Source: Massilia forsythiae (GTDB lineage: Bacteria > Pseudomonadota > Gammaproteobacteria > Burkholderiales > Burkholderiaceae_D). Taken from it: 64,000 bases of DNA. The notes under the pieces are model-generated. The model had not been told where the DNA came from, searched no databases, and was given only the letters and a program-made list of their open reading frames with translations. A program made the translations under genes and the position numbers. Location: the NCBI RefSeq assembly GCF_012849555.1, contig NZ_CP051685.1, positions 1,364,001 to 1,428,000 of the forward strand, read 5' to 3'. This document shows positions 56,232 to 64,000 of the stretch, in pieces (the stretch's first letter is position 1; every line of letters starts with the position of its first letter).

Positions 56232-57389
56232 ATGAAGCGATTCAACGAATCCGACATCGGCTCCCCTCACCGTGCCAGCCCGCCGCACGTGCACGACGAC
56301 CTGGCAGACCCCGGCTTCTCGCGCGCCGTGATCGACTGGCAGCGCAGCCACGGCCGCCACGCCCTGCCCTGGCAGAACACGCACGACGCCTACCGCATCT
56401 GGCTGTCCGAGATCATGCTGCAGCAGACGCAGGTCGCCGCCGTGCTCGGCTACTACGCGCGCTTCCTGGAACGTTTTCCGACGGTGCAGGACCTGGCCGC
56501 GGCGCCGCAGGAAGACGTGATGCCGCACTGGAGCGGCCTGGGCTACTACACCCGCGCGCGCAATCTGCACGCCTGCGCCAGGCGCGTGGTGGCCGAGTAC
56601 GGCGGCGTGTTCCCGAGCGATCCGGCGCTGCTGGCCGACCTGCCCGGCATCGGCCGTTCCACCGCCGCCGCGATCGCCGCCTTTTCCGCCGGCGTGCGCG
56701 CCGCCATCATGGACGGCAACGTCAAGCGCGTGTTCGCGCGCGTGTTCGGCATCGACCAGTATCCGGGCATCAAACCGGTCGAGGATGCGCTGTGGCGCCG
56801 CGCCGACGCCCTGCTGCCGCCCGGCGGGGACGGCATCGGCGCGTACACGCAGGGCTTGATGGACCTGGGCGCGACCCTGTGCACGCGTTCGCGTCCGGAG
56901 TGCGGGCGCTGCCCGCTGCAGGACCGCTGCGTGGCCTATGCTACCGGCCGCACCGCCGAACTGCCGGTGCGCAAGCCGAAAAAGGCGACGCCCGAAAAGC
57001 ATGCGCAGATGCTGGTGGTGGTGGACGGCGGCCAGGTGTTGCTGGAGCAGCGCCCCGACAACGGCATCTGGGGCGGCTTGCTGTCGCTGCCGGAAGTCGG
57101 CGGGCACGTGGCCTTCGACGAGGAAGACGGCGGTCCCGACGCCGACGACGCCCTGCGCGGCGCGGCGCGCTTCGGCCAGGTCGACGAGATCGAGACCCTG
57201 CTGCCGCTGCAGCACGGCTTTACCCACTACCGCCTGCACATCCACCCCTACCGCGTCGCCCTGCGCGCGCGCGCCGCCACGCCGCCGCGCTGCCTGTGGT
57301 GGAGCCTGGCCGAGATCGACGCCGCGCCCTTGCCGGCGCCGATCAAGAAACTGCTGGGCCAGTTGGCGCGGCCCGGCCTGTTCGACTGA
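56232..57389 (+). CDS. mutY: A/G-specific adenine glycosylase MutY
   Basis: Excises adenine mispaired with 8-oxoguanine, completing the GO system with MutM. It has 385 residues. The HhH-GPD domain holds EIMLQQTQVAAVLGYY, DLPGIGRSTAAAIAAFS and the catalytic Asp in AIMDGNVKRVFARV (about 160). The 4Fe-4S loop is CTRSRPECGRCPLQDRC (C-x6-C-x2-C-x5-C, about 216-232). A NUDIX-like C-terminal domain (about 255-380) recognises 8-oxoG. ATG 56232 adds a short polar N-terminal extension of about 25 residues before the usual start region; internal starts are possible. Confidence 0.96.
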   Translation: MKRFNESDIGSPHRASPPHVHDDLADPGFSRAVIDWQRSHGRHALPWQNTHDAYRIWLSEIMLQQTQVAAVLGYYARFLERFPTVQDLAAAPQEDVMPHWSGLGYYTRARNLHACARRVVAEYGGVFPSDPALLADLPGIGRSTAAAIAAFSAGVRAAIMDGNVKRVFARVFGIDQYPGIKPVEDALWRRADALLPPGGDGIGAYTQGLMDLGATLCTRSRPECGRCPLQDRCVAYATGRTAELPVRKPKKATPEKHAQMLVVVDGGQVLLEQRPDNGIWGGLLSLPEVGGHVAFDEEDGGPDADDALRGAARFGQVDEIETLLPLQHGFTHYRLHIHPYRVALRARAATPPRCLWWSLAEIDAAPLPAPIKKLLGQLARPGLFD

Positions 57390-57402
57390 CGGCCGGCCCG
57401 CC

Positions 57403-58104
57403 ATGACGCGCGCGCAGCGCCTGCTCGCCCTGCTCCAAGCCCTGCGGCGGCGCCGTCTCGCGGTCAAGGGCGAGCAGCTGGCGGCGGAACTCGGCGTCAG
57501 CCTGCGCACCCTGTACCGCGACATCGCCACCCTGCGCGAGCAAGGCGCCCGCATCGAGGGCGAGCCCGGGCTCGGCTACGTGCTGCAGCCCGGCTTCCTG
57601 CTGCCGCCGCTGATGTTCACGCAGGACGAGATCGAAGCGCTGGTGCTGGGCGGGCGCTGGGTGGCCAGGCATGGCGACGCCCAGATCGCCGCGGCGGCGC
57701 GCGAGGCCGTCGCCAAGATCGCGGCGGTGCTGCCGCCGGCGGCGCGGCGCACGCTCGACACCACCGCCCTGCTGGTGGCCGGCGCCCGTGACCCGGTCCC
57801 CGAGGCGGACATGGCGCCGATCCGCGCCGCCATCCGCGCCGGGGTCAAGCTCGACTTTGCCTATTGCGCGGGCGACGGCGAAACCTCGCGGCGCACGGTG
57901 TGGCCGCTCGCGCTCGGCTTCATGGAACGCGTGCGCATGCTGGTCGCCTGGTGCGAACTGCGCCAGGATTACCGCCATTTCCGGCTCGACCGCATCGGCG
58001 ACCTGCAGGTGAGCGGCGAGCGCTATCCGGGCGACCGCCACGCCATGCTGCGCGACTGGCATGCCAGCCAGGGCATTCCCGAGCAGGCTGCTGACGGAAG
58101 CTGA
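57403..58104 (+). CDS. YafY-type HTH/WYL-domain transcriptional regulator
   Basis: A 233-residue DNA-binding regulator. The N-terminal HTH_11 domain (about 1-60) contains LAVKGEQLAAELGVSLRTLY and RDIATLREQGARIEG. A WYL ligand-sensing domain (about 135-215) contains KLDFAYCAGDGETSRRTVWP, ALGFMERVRMLVAWCELRQD and FRLDRIGDLQV. It starts 13 nt after mutY and ends 51 nt before a VOC gene. This class often regulates the adjacent VOC/glyoxalase gene. Confidence 0.92.
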   Translation: MTRAQRLLALLQALRRRRLAVKGEQLAAELGVSLRTLYRDIATLREQGARIEGEPGLGYVLQPGFLLPPLMFTQDEIEALVLGGRWVARHGDAQIAAAAREAVAKIAAVLPPAARRTLDTTALLVAGARDPVPEADMAPIRAAIRAGVKLDFAYCAGDGETSRRTVWPLALGFMERVRMLVAWCELRQDYRHFRLDRIGDLQVSGERYPGDRHAMLRDWHASQGIPEQAADGS

Positions 58105-58155
58105 CAGTGGCGCCGCCTAGACTGGTTCCATTCTCAACCACCGAAGGAGCCTGTC

Positions 58156-58527
58156 ATGCCGCACCCGAGCTATTCCATTTTGTACGTCGCCGATCCCCAG
58201 GCCAGCGCGCCCCTGTACGCCGAGCTGCTGGATGCGCAGCCGGTCGACGCCTCTCCCACCTTCGTGCTGTTCGCGCTCGAGGGCGGCAAGATGCTGGGCC
58301 TGTGGACGCGCGCCGCCGTCCAGCCGCCCGTCGCGCAGGATGCCGCCAGCACCAGCGAACTCGCGTTCCGCGTGGCGGACACCGGCGCCGTCGATGCCCT
58401 GCACGACGCCTGGCGCGCACGCGGCCTGGCCATCCTGCAGGCGCCGCAGCAGGTGGATTTCGGCTACACCTTCCTGGCGGCCGATCCGGACGGCCACCGC
58501 CTGCGTGCCTTTGCCCGCAACGAATGA
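58156..58527 (+). CDS. VOC family protein (glyoxalase/bleomycin-resistance fold)
   Basis: A 123-residue small vicinal-oxygen-chelate protein. Paired beta-alpha-beta-beta-beta units are visible: SYSILYVADPQASAPLYAEL and the second half beginning TSELAFRVADTGAVDALHDAW and ending FLAADPDGHRLRAFA. The family includes antibiotic-binding (phenazine/bleomycin type) and glyoxalase members; the ligand cannot be told. AGGAG lies 7 nt before the ATG. It is probably regulated by the WYL protein immediately upstream. Confidence 0.88.
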   Translation: MPHPSYSILYVADPQASAPLYAELLDAQPVDASPTFVLFALEGGKMLGLWTRAAVQPPVAQDAASTSELAFRVADTGAVDALHDAWRARGLAILQAPQQVDFGYTFLAADPDGHRLRAFARNE

Positions 58528-58614
58528 AATTCGGGGTCAGAGCACAAATTGTGCTCTGACCCCGAATTCGAATTGCATTTCGGATCTTGCCAAAAACCGG
58601 GCTCTGACCCCGGT
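58528..58614. repeat. GGGGTCAGAGC palindromic repeat cluster
   Basis: AATTCGGGGTCAGAGCACAA... (58528-58567) is a near-perfect palindrome of about 40 nt centred on AAATT. A second partial unit GGGCTCTGACCCCGG (58600-58614) follows. It fills the gap between the convergent VOC and dgt genes and may act as a bidirectional 3'-end structure. Confidence 0.75.
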
Positions 58615-58624
58615 TTGAGGGAGA

Positions 58625-59764
58625 TCAAAGTTCGTCGAGGGAGTAGATGCGCCGGTGTTCCTTGATGGCGTAGCGGTCGGTCATGCCGGCGATGTAGTCG
58701 GCGATCTTGCGCGCTTGCTTGACCGGGTCGGCGGAGGCCACCTGGTAGTCGGGCGGCAGCAGCGCCGCTTCCTGCAGGAAGGCGTCGAACAGTTCGCGGA
58801 TCACGCGGCTGGCCTTCACACGCATGCGGTTGACCTTGAAGTGGCGGTACAGGTTGGCGTGCAGGAAGCGCTTGAGGGCCGTGGTTTCGTCGCGCATGGC
58901 CTGCGAGAAGCGGATCAGGGGCGGGCCGGCGCGCACGTCGTCGATCGATTGCGGCGCGGCCGCGGCGATCAGCGCGGCCGAGGTCTCGACCAGGTCGGCC
59001 GTCATCGCCGTGATCATCAGGCGGATCACCTCGTACACTTCGCGCCGGCCCGGCAGGCCGGGATACTCGCGCACCACCTGGCGGCGCAGGCGCGCGAACA
59101 GGTCGACCTCTTCCATCTGCTGCATGGTGAGGAATCCGGAGCGCAGGCCGTCGTCGATGTCGTGGTTGTTGTAGGCGATTTCGTCGGCCAGGTTGGTTAG
59201 TTGCGCTTCGAGGCTGGGGCGCGTCCTGTCGATGAAGCGCTGGCCGAGCTCGCCCAGCTGGCGCGCATTCGCCAGCGAACAGTGCTTCAGGATGCCTTCG
59301 CGTGTCTCGAAAGTCAGGTTCAGGCCGTCGAAGGCGCCGTAATGCTCTTCCAGGTGGTCGACCACGCGCAGGCTCTGCAGGTTGTGCTCGAAGCCGCCGT
59401 AGTCCTGCATGCATTCGTTGAGCACGTCCTGGCCGACGTGGCCGAAGGGCGTGTGGCCGAGGTCGTGCGCCAGCGCGGTGGACTCGACCAGGTCTTCGTT
59501 CAGGCGCAGGCTGCGCGCCAGCGTGCGCGCGATCTGCGCCACCTCGATCGAGTGCGTCAGGCGGGTGCGGAACAGGTCGCCCTCGTGGTTGAGGAACACC
59601 TGCGTCTTGTATTCCAGGCGGCGGAATGCGGTCGAGTGGACGATGCGGTCGCGGTCGCGCTGGAATTCGCTTCTCGTGCCGGCCGCGGCTTCCGCGAAGC
59701 GGCGCCCGCGGCTCCTCGACGAGTGCGCCGCGTACGGCGCCAGGTGGGCGTCGAAGTCGATCAT
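58625..59764 (-). CDS. dgt: deoxyguanosinetriphosphate triphosphohydrolase
   Basis: Hydrolyses dGTP (or other dNTPs) to deoxynucleoside and triphosphate. It has 379 residues, the length of the shorter dGTPase-like type. The HD-domain ligands are in [16 protein letters not shown] and [19 protein letters not shown], with the later Asp in [15 protein letters not shown]. It starts with ATG at 59764, sharing one base with the aroKB stop (TGATG), so it is translationally coupled to it. The aroB-dgt order is conserved in betaproteobacteria. Confidence 0.95.
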   Translation of the reverse strand: MIDFDAHLAPYAAHSSRSRGRRFAEAAAGTRSEFQRDRDRIVHSTAFRRLEYKTQVFLNHEGDLFRTRLTHSIEVAQIARTLARSLRLNEDLVESTALAHDLGHTPFGHVGQDVLNECMQDYGGFEHNLQSLRVVDHLEEHYGAFDGLNLTFETREGILKHCSLANARQLGELGQRFIDRTRPSLEAQLTNLADEIAYNNHDIDDGLRSGFLTMQQMEEVDLFARLRRQVVREYPGLPGRREVYEVIRLMITAMTADLVETSAALIAAAAPQSIDDVRAGPPLIRFSQAMRDETTALKRFLHANLYRHFKVNRMRVKASRVIRELFDAFLQEAALLPPDYQVASADPVKQARKIADYIAGMTDRYAIKEHRRIYSLDEL

Positions 59765-61452
59765 CACGCCGCCGCTCCCGGCACGGCGCCCGCGGCCGGC
59801 CCGACCGTCGCCGCCAGCGTCGCTTCCAGCAGGTCGCGCGGCGCGCCGGCGATGCTCGGGCTGCCCAGCGGTTTGAGCAGGATGAACTTGATCGCCCCGC
59901 CCTCGTTCTTCTTGTCGACTTCCATCAGCTCGATCCAGCGCGCCGCGCCCAGGTCGGGCGCCACGACCGGCAGTCCGGCCGCCTGCACCAGCGTGCGGAT
60001 GCGCTCGACGGCGGCGTCGTCGACCAGGCCGAGGCGGCGCGACAAATCGGCCGCCATCACCATGCCGCAGCCGACCGCCTCGCCATGCAGCCAGACACCA
60101 TATCCCATGCCGGCCTCGATCGCGTGGCCGAAGGTGTGGCCGAAGTTGAGCACGGCGCGCAGGCCGCCCTCGCGTTCGTCGCGGCGCACCACGTCGGCCT
60201 TGATCTCGCACGAGCGCGCGATCGCGTGCGCCAGCGCGGCGTGGTCGCGCGCTACCAGCTTGCCGATGTTGTGCTCGATCCAGTCGAAGAAGCCGGCGTC
60301 GAGGATGGCGCCGTGCTTGATCACCTCGGCCAGGCCGGCCGACAGTTCGCGCGCCGGCAGCGTGTCCAGCGTGGCGGTATCGGCGATCACGGCGCGCGGT
60401 TGATAAAAGGCGCCGATCATGTTCTTGCCGAGCGGGTGGTTGATGCCGGTCTTGCCGCCCACCGAGGAATCGACCTGCGCCAGCAGCGTGGTCGGGATCT
60501 GCACGAAGGGTACGCCGCGCATGTAGCTGGCGGCGGCGTAGCCGGTCAGGTCGCCGATCACGCCGCCGCCCAGCGCGACCAGCGTGGTCTTGCGGTCGCA
60601 TTTATGCGCCAGCAGTGCGTCGAACACCAGGTTCAGGCTTTCCCAGTTTTTATACGCCTCGCCGTCGGGCAGGACGATCTCCACCACCTCGCGTCCGGCC
60701 GCGCGCAGCGGCGCCGCCACCTTGTCCAGGTACAGCGGGGCCACGGTGGTGTTGGTGACGATCGCCACCTTGGCATTGCCGCCGCCGATGTGGCGCGCCA
60801 GCAGTACATCGTCGTCGAGCAGGCCGCGGCCGATCACGATCGGGTAGCTGCGCTCGCCCAGGTCGACGTCGAGGGAAATGGATGCGTGTTCGTTCATGGT
60901 GATTCTTGCCTTGCGTGCGTGCGCCGCGTGCAGCGCCTCGATCTGGTCCAGGATGGTTTGCACCATCGATTGTACGTTAGGGCGGCCGGTGTCGATGACC
61001 AGGTCGGCGATCTCGCGGTACAGCGGCTCGCGCTGCGCGGTCAGGTCTTCCAGCTTCTTGCGCGGGTCGGCGGTCTGCAGCAGTGGCCGGTTGCGGTCGT
61101 GCGCGGTGCGCAGCAGGATGCTGTGCACGCTGGCGCGCAGGTAGACCACGGTGCCGCGGCCGGCCAGCAGCGCGCGGCTGCCCGGGTCGAGCACGGCGCC
61201 GCCGCCGGTGGCCAGCACGATGCCCTGGCGCGCCGTCAGTTCGCGGATGACGTCGGCCTCGCGCCGGCGGAAGCTGGCCTCGCCCTCGATCTCGAAGATC
61301 CACGGGATCGTGGCGCCGGTGCGCGCTTCGATTTCATGGTCGGAGTCGACGAACGTCATCCCCAGCCGCCGCGCCAGCAGGCGGCCGATGGTGGTCTTGC
61401 CGGCGCCCATCAGGCCGACCAGGAAAATATTGTTATTCTTGCATTCAGGCAC
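59764..61452 (-). CDS. aroKB: fused shikimate kinase / 3-dehydroquinate synthase (AroK-AroB)
   Basis: One uninterrupted frame encodes both enzymes of chorismate synthesis. Residues 1 to about 175 are shikimate kinase: [20 protein letters not shown] (P-loop), [29 protein letters not shown] and the Arg-rich lid DRNRPLLQT. Residues about 186-555 are 3-dehydroquinate synthase: [49 protein letters not shown] and the zinc ligands in [14 protein letters not shown]. In most betaproteobacteria these are two adjacent genes; here the aroK stop is missing. The start is GTG at 61452. An internal ATG at 60897 ([10 protein letters not shown]) with a weak AAGG could also allow separate AroB. It lies downstream of pilQ in the conserved neighbourhood. 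Confidence 0.93.
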   Translation of the reverse strand: MPECKNNNIFLVGLMGAGKTTIGRLLARRLGMTFVDSDHEIEARTGATIPWIFEIEGEASFRRREADVIRELTARQGIVLATGGGAVLDPGSRALLAGRGTVVYLRASVHSILLRTAHDRNRPLLQTADPRKKLEDLTAQREPLYREIADLVIDTGRPNVQSMVQTILDQIEALHAAHARKARITMNEHASISLDVDLGERSYPIVIGRGLLDDDVLLARHIGGGNAKVAIVTNTTVAPLYLDKVAAPLRAAGREVVEIVLPDGEAYKNWESLNLVFDALLAHKCDRKTTLVALGGGVIGDLTGYAAASYMRGVPFVQIPTTLLAQVDSSVGGKTGINHPLGKNMIGAFYQPRAVIADTATLDTLPARELSAGLAEVIKHGAILDAGFFDWIEHNIGKLVARDHAALAHAIARSCEIKADVVRRDEREGGLRAVLNFGHTFGHAIEAGMGYGVWLHGEAVGCGMVMAADLSRRLGLVDDAAVERIRTLVQAAGLPVVAPDLGAARWIELMEVDKKNEGGAIKFILLKPLGSPSIAGAPRDLLEATLAATVGPAAGAVPGAAA

Positions 61453-61539
61453 TGTTTTCCGTCGCTCAAAATGCGGACGGCCAGGATAACCTGGCCGCCG
61501 CGTGTCATTCGGTCGCCCCGCGCGGGGCTGGCTCGTTAT

Positions 61540-63507
61540 TTACGGGCAGATGAACGACAGTTTAAACGGAATACTGATTCCAATCCCGCTTGGCGAAGTG
61601 ACATTCACGTTGAACGTGGTCGACTTGGCCACGCAGGTCGTGGTATTGCCGCTCGAAATGCTGAACGTGTGGGTATAGCCCTGCGACGCGGCCAGGTTGG
61701 CGCCGCTCACGTCGTCGACACCGCTGGCGGTGTGCGGCGCCACGCTCGGGACGGTGGCCGGGAATACGGCGCCGGCATTGCCGTTGACCACGTTCGTGAC
61801 CTCGACCTTGGTGCCGGCCGGCATCGGGTTGTTGTTCAAGTCCTCGAAGCGCAGCGTGAAGTTCTTGGTCGACAGGCCATTGATCGAGCCGAGGTCGATG
61901 CCGCCGCTGAATGCGGTGGCGGTGCCGTCCAGGTACAGATAGGTGAGGTGGCCGTCGCTGAAGAAGATGCCGGTCTTGGCGAACACGGTGTTGGTGCCGT
62001 CGGTCGAGCTGGCGCAGATGGTGGCCAGGCCGCGGCGCGTGCTGTCCGGGCTGGAACCCGATCCGGTGTTGCACGGCGTGACCGGCGTGTTGGCCGCCGG
62101 CAGGCGCGGATTCTGCGCGCGGAAGTCGACCGAGCAACCGCCGTTGACGGTGTTGCAGCCGCCCTTGTCGGCCGAACCGACCGAGCCCATGTTGGTCTGG
62201 AACACCACCGGGGTGCCGTCCGGCACCGGGTTGCCGAAGGCGTCGGCCAGCAGCACCTGCAGGCGGGTGGCCGGCACGGTCGGGCTGCTGTCGATGCTCC
62301 AGCCCTCGACGTTGAAGGAACCCGTGCTCAGCGAGAACGAGCGCTGTACCGGCAGGCCGGTGGTGACGACGATCGAGTCGGACAGGGTCGAGATGTCGGC
62401 GCCGCCGCCCGTGGCGGTGCCCGGCAGGGTCGCCTGCACGCGGAACGAGGTCGGCGTGCTGCCCGAATTGACGGTGGTGACCACGCTGCCGGTGGCGTCG
62501 GTGGTGTCGCTGGCCTTGTTGATGGTGACGTACGGCGAGGCGGTGCTGAAGTTGACCGCCTTGCCGGCCAGGGCGTTGCCGAAGATGTCGACCACCTTGA
62601 AGCTCAGGGTCGCGGTTTCGGTGCGGCCGTTGCCGCCCTGGCCCTTGATCACGATCGACTGGTTGGTCGGGGTGGCGCTCACGAACTGCACCGAGGCGGC
62701 GCTCGGCGGCGCGATGGTCAGGGCGGCGGTGGCGGCCTTCGACACGCCGTCGGCCGAGACCGTGATGGTGTCGTTGTTGGCGCAGCCCTTGTCGCGGTAG
62801 ACGGTCTGGGCGGTGCCGTTGTTGGTGGCCACCACGGCCGACAGCGTGGCCTTGCCCGCGGTGACGCAGGCCGAGCTGAAGTTGACGTTGACCTGCTGGT
62901 CGGTGTACTTGGCGGAACCGGCCAGCACGTCCACCGACAGCACGGTGGAGCCGTAGGCCTGCAGGCTGGCCGGGGATGCCGACAGCGTGCCGAACGACAG
63001 CGTGGTGGCGCCGACCGAATAGTTGCCGGTGCCGGTGACGGCGCTGCCGGCCACGCTGCTGCTGGCGGTGACAGTGCCGGCGCCGCCGGCGCCCAGGCTG
63101 GCGGCGCGCAGGGTGACGCTGGCCACGCCGCTGGCGTCGGTCAGCGCGGTGCCGGCGCTGGGCGTGAAGGTGGCCAACGTGGCGTCGGTGGCGAAGGTGA
63201 CGATCGCGTTCGGCACCGGTTTCTTGTCCTTGTCCAGCACGGTCGCCTTGACCGTCAGCGGGGTGGGGCCGGTGAGCGCGTTGCTGGCGCTGCCGCCGGC
63301 ATTGGTGAAGGCCACGCTGACGGTCGGGGCCGCGGTCACGGCGGTGCCGGTGCCGCTGGAGCCGCTGCCGCTGCTGCCGGTCACGCTGCCGGGATTGCCG
63401 CCGCCGCCGCCGCAGGCGCTCAGCAGCAGCGCTGCCATGAGCGCAGTGACTTGTACGGTAACGCGGGCGCCGCGACGGCGCGTGGACTGTTGGTTGACGT
63501 TTTTCAT
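61540..63507 (-). CDS. Ig-like (Big) domain surface lipoprotein
   Basis: A 655-residue exported protein with a lipoprotein signal (ALLLSACGG, Cys32) and a Gly/Ser-rich linker. Several bacterial Ig-like domains of the Big_1/invasin type follow: VKATVLDKDKKPVPNAIVTF, then ALTDASGVASVTL near residue 110, FKVVDIFGNALAGKAVNFST near 300, and LADAFGNPVPDGTPVVFQT near 425. Cysteines are frequent in the second half, suggesting disulfides. It is probably an adhesin or matrix protein, but the ligand is unknown. It sits between pilQ and aroKB, where these are normally adjacent. Codon use is still high-GC, so any insertion is not recent. Confidence 0.85.
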   Translation of the reverse strand: MKNVNQQSTRRRGARVTVQVTALMAALLLSACGGGGGNPGSVTGSSGSGSSGTGTAVTAAPTVSVAFTNAGGSASNALTGPTPLTVKATVLDKDKKPVPNAIVTFATDATLATFTPSAGTALTDASGVASVTLRAASLGAGGAGTVTASSSVAGSAVTGTGNYSVGATTLSFGTLSASPASLQAYGSTVLSVDVLAGSAKYTDQQVNVNFSSACVTAGKATLSAVVATNNGTAQTVYRDKGCANNDTITVSADGVSKAATAALTIAPPSAASVQFVSATPTNQSIVIKGQGGNGRTETATLSFKVVDIFGNALAGKAVNFSTASPYVTINKASDTTDATGSVVTTVNSGSTPTSFRVQATLPGTATGGGADISTLSDSIVVTTGLPVQRSFSLSTGSFNVEGWSIDSSPTVPATRLQVLLADAFGNPVPDGTPVVFQTNMGSVGSADKGGCNTVNGGCSVDFRAQNPRLPAANTPVTPCNTGSGSSPDSTRRGLATICASSTDGTNTVFAKTGIFFSDGHLTYLYLDGTATAFSGGIDLGSINGLSTKNFTLRFEDLNNNPMPAGTKVEVTNVVNGNAGAVFPATVPSVAPHTASGVDDVSGANLAASQGYTHTFSISSGNTTTCVAKSTTFNVNVTSPSGIGISIPFKLSFICP

Positions 63508-63572
63508 CTCATTACTTGTTGTTGGTTATTCTTGAAACCGCCGCCCTGGCCGGGCGCCGGCACATCCATCGT

Positions 63573-64000
63573 TCAGTGCGCGCCCTGCACCCGCTCGGCC
63601 ACGATCTTCGGCGTGATGAACACCAGCAGCTCGGTCTTGCTGTTGGCGCGCGAGGTGGTCTTGAACAGGTTGCCGACCACCGGGATGCTGCCCAGCACCG
63701 GCACCTGGGTCGCGTTGTTGGTCTCGCTCTGTTGGTAGATACCGCCCAGCACCACGGTGCCGCCGTTTTCCACCATCACCTTGGTCTTCACGTGCTGGGT
63801 GTTGATGGCGAAGCCGGCGGTGGTGCTTTCTCCCTTCGAATCCTTGGCCACGTCGACGTCCAGCACCACGTTGCCGTCCGGGGTCACCTGCGGCGTGACT
63901 TCCAGGCGCAGGTTGGCCTTCTTGAAGGTGATGGACGTCGCGCCGCTGCTGGTGGCCTGCTGGTACGGCAGCTCGACGCCCTGCTCGATCACGGCCGGGA
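63573..64000 (-). CDS. pilQ: type IV pilus secretin PilQ (3' end; start beyond window)
   Basis: The last 142 residues of the outer-membrane secretin through which type IV pili pass. The secretin domain is clear: KANLRLEVTPQVTPDGNVVL, NTQHVKTKVMVENGGTVVLG and GIYQQSETNNATQVPVLGSI. PVVGNLFKTTSRANSKTELL leads to the terminal LVFITPKIVAERV. The frame is open to position 64000. The expected pilM-N-O-P genes would lie to the right. Confidence 0.95.
   Translation of the reverse strand, partial: PAVIEQGVELPYQQATSSGATSITFKKANLRLEVTPQVTPDGNVVLDVDVAKDSKGESTTAGFAINTQHVKTKVMVENGGTVVLGGIYQQSETNNATQVPVLGSIPVVGNLFKTTSRANSKTELLVFITPKIVAERVQGAH

Noticed and set aside
59626..63738. Open frame of 1370 codons on the plus strand opposite dgt, aroKB and the Ig-like gene
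   Set aside because: It is a GC-rich antisense shadow: Arg/Gly/His-rich, with no domain, and it overlaps four well-supported genes.

Overview
The window looks like a chromosomal segment of a high-GC betaproteobacterium of the Burkholderiales, most likely Oxalobacteraceae (Massilia/Duganella/Janthinobacterium type). The evidence is conserved gene order (ispE - tRNA-Gln - prs - rplY - pth; lptC-lptA-lptB-rpoN-hpf; ptsN-hprK-rapZ; pilQ next to aroK/aroB), a PEP-CTERM surface protein, and a class B3 metallo-beta-lactamase of the kind typical of this family. This placement is by recognition only; no search was run.

Layout. 1-7020: the 5' part of a very large FAD/iron-sulfur oxidoreductase (runs off the left edge), a YqaA/DedA-type membrane protein, ilvA and queF. 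7325-9740: ptsN-hprK-rapZ, the nitrogen-PTS and RapZ control genes. 9759-11661: an APH(3')-like kinase and a 3-hydroxyisobutyryl-CoA hydrolase-type enzyme. 11732-17259 (minus strand): hpf, rpoN, lptB, lptA, lptC, kdsC and kdsD, i.e. sigma-54 and ribosome hibernation coupled to Kdo synthesis and LPS export. 17366-23269: a KefB-type antiporter, a GGDEF diguanylate cyclase, a PepA-like PEP-CTERM protein preceded by a textbook sigma-54 promoter, a YpfH-type esterase and a MOSC protein. 23374-27973: a TPP riboswitch and thiC-thiS-thiG-thiD-thiE. 28069-31235: a Tat-exported PhoX-family phosphatase and a B3 metallo-beta-lactamase.

31663-39888 is the accessory part: a short Lys/Orn/Arg-decarboxylase-fold enzyme, a stand-alone AMP-forming ligase and a DMT exporter in one direction, then a LysR regulator, a small lipocalin-like protein, a porin and a ketoglutarate-semialdehyde-type dehydrogenase. 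The first three genes look like a compact make-and-export pathway for an unknown amine or amide. I consider this the best candidate for an undescribed system here.

39979-64000 is mostly housekeeping: ychF, a patatin, a DUF3857/transglutaminase protein, a GNAT enzyme, a LuxR-type regulator with a degenerate HD-GYP domain, pth, rplY, prs, tRNA-Gln, ispE, lolB (frameshifted at a G7 tract), a TPR lipoprotein, mutM, a dynamin-like GTPase, mutY, a WYL regulator with a VOC protein, dgt, an in-frame aroK-aroB fusion, an Ig-like (Big) lipoprotein and the 3' end of pilQ.

Several dispersed palindromic repeats sit between genes. The main family (core CCGTCGTCCCCGCG...GGACCCAT) occurs as head-to-head pairs at four places and as a single arm at a fifth. 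A second family (AGGGTGGACG) and a third (GGGGTCAGAGC) are also present. No CRISPR array, insertion sequence, prophage or rRNA operon was seen.
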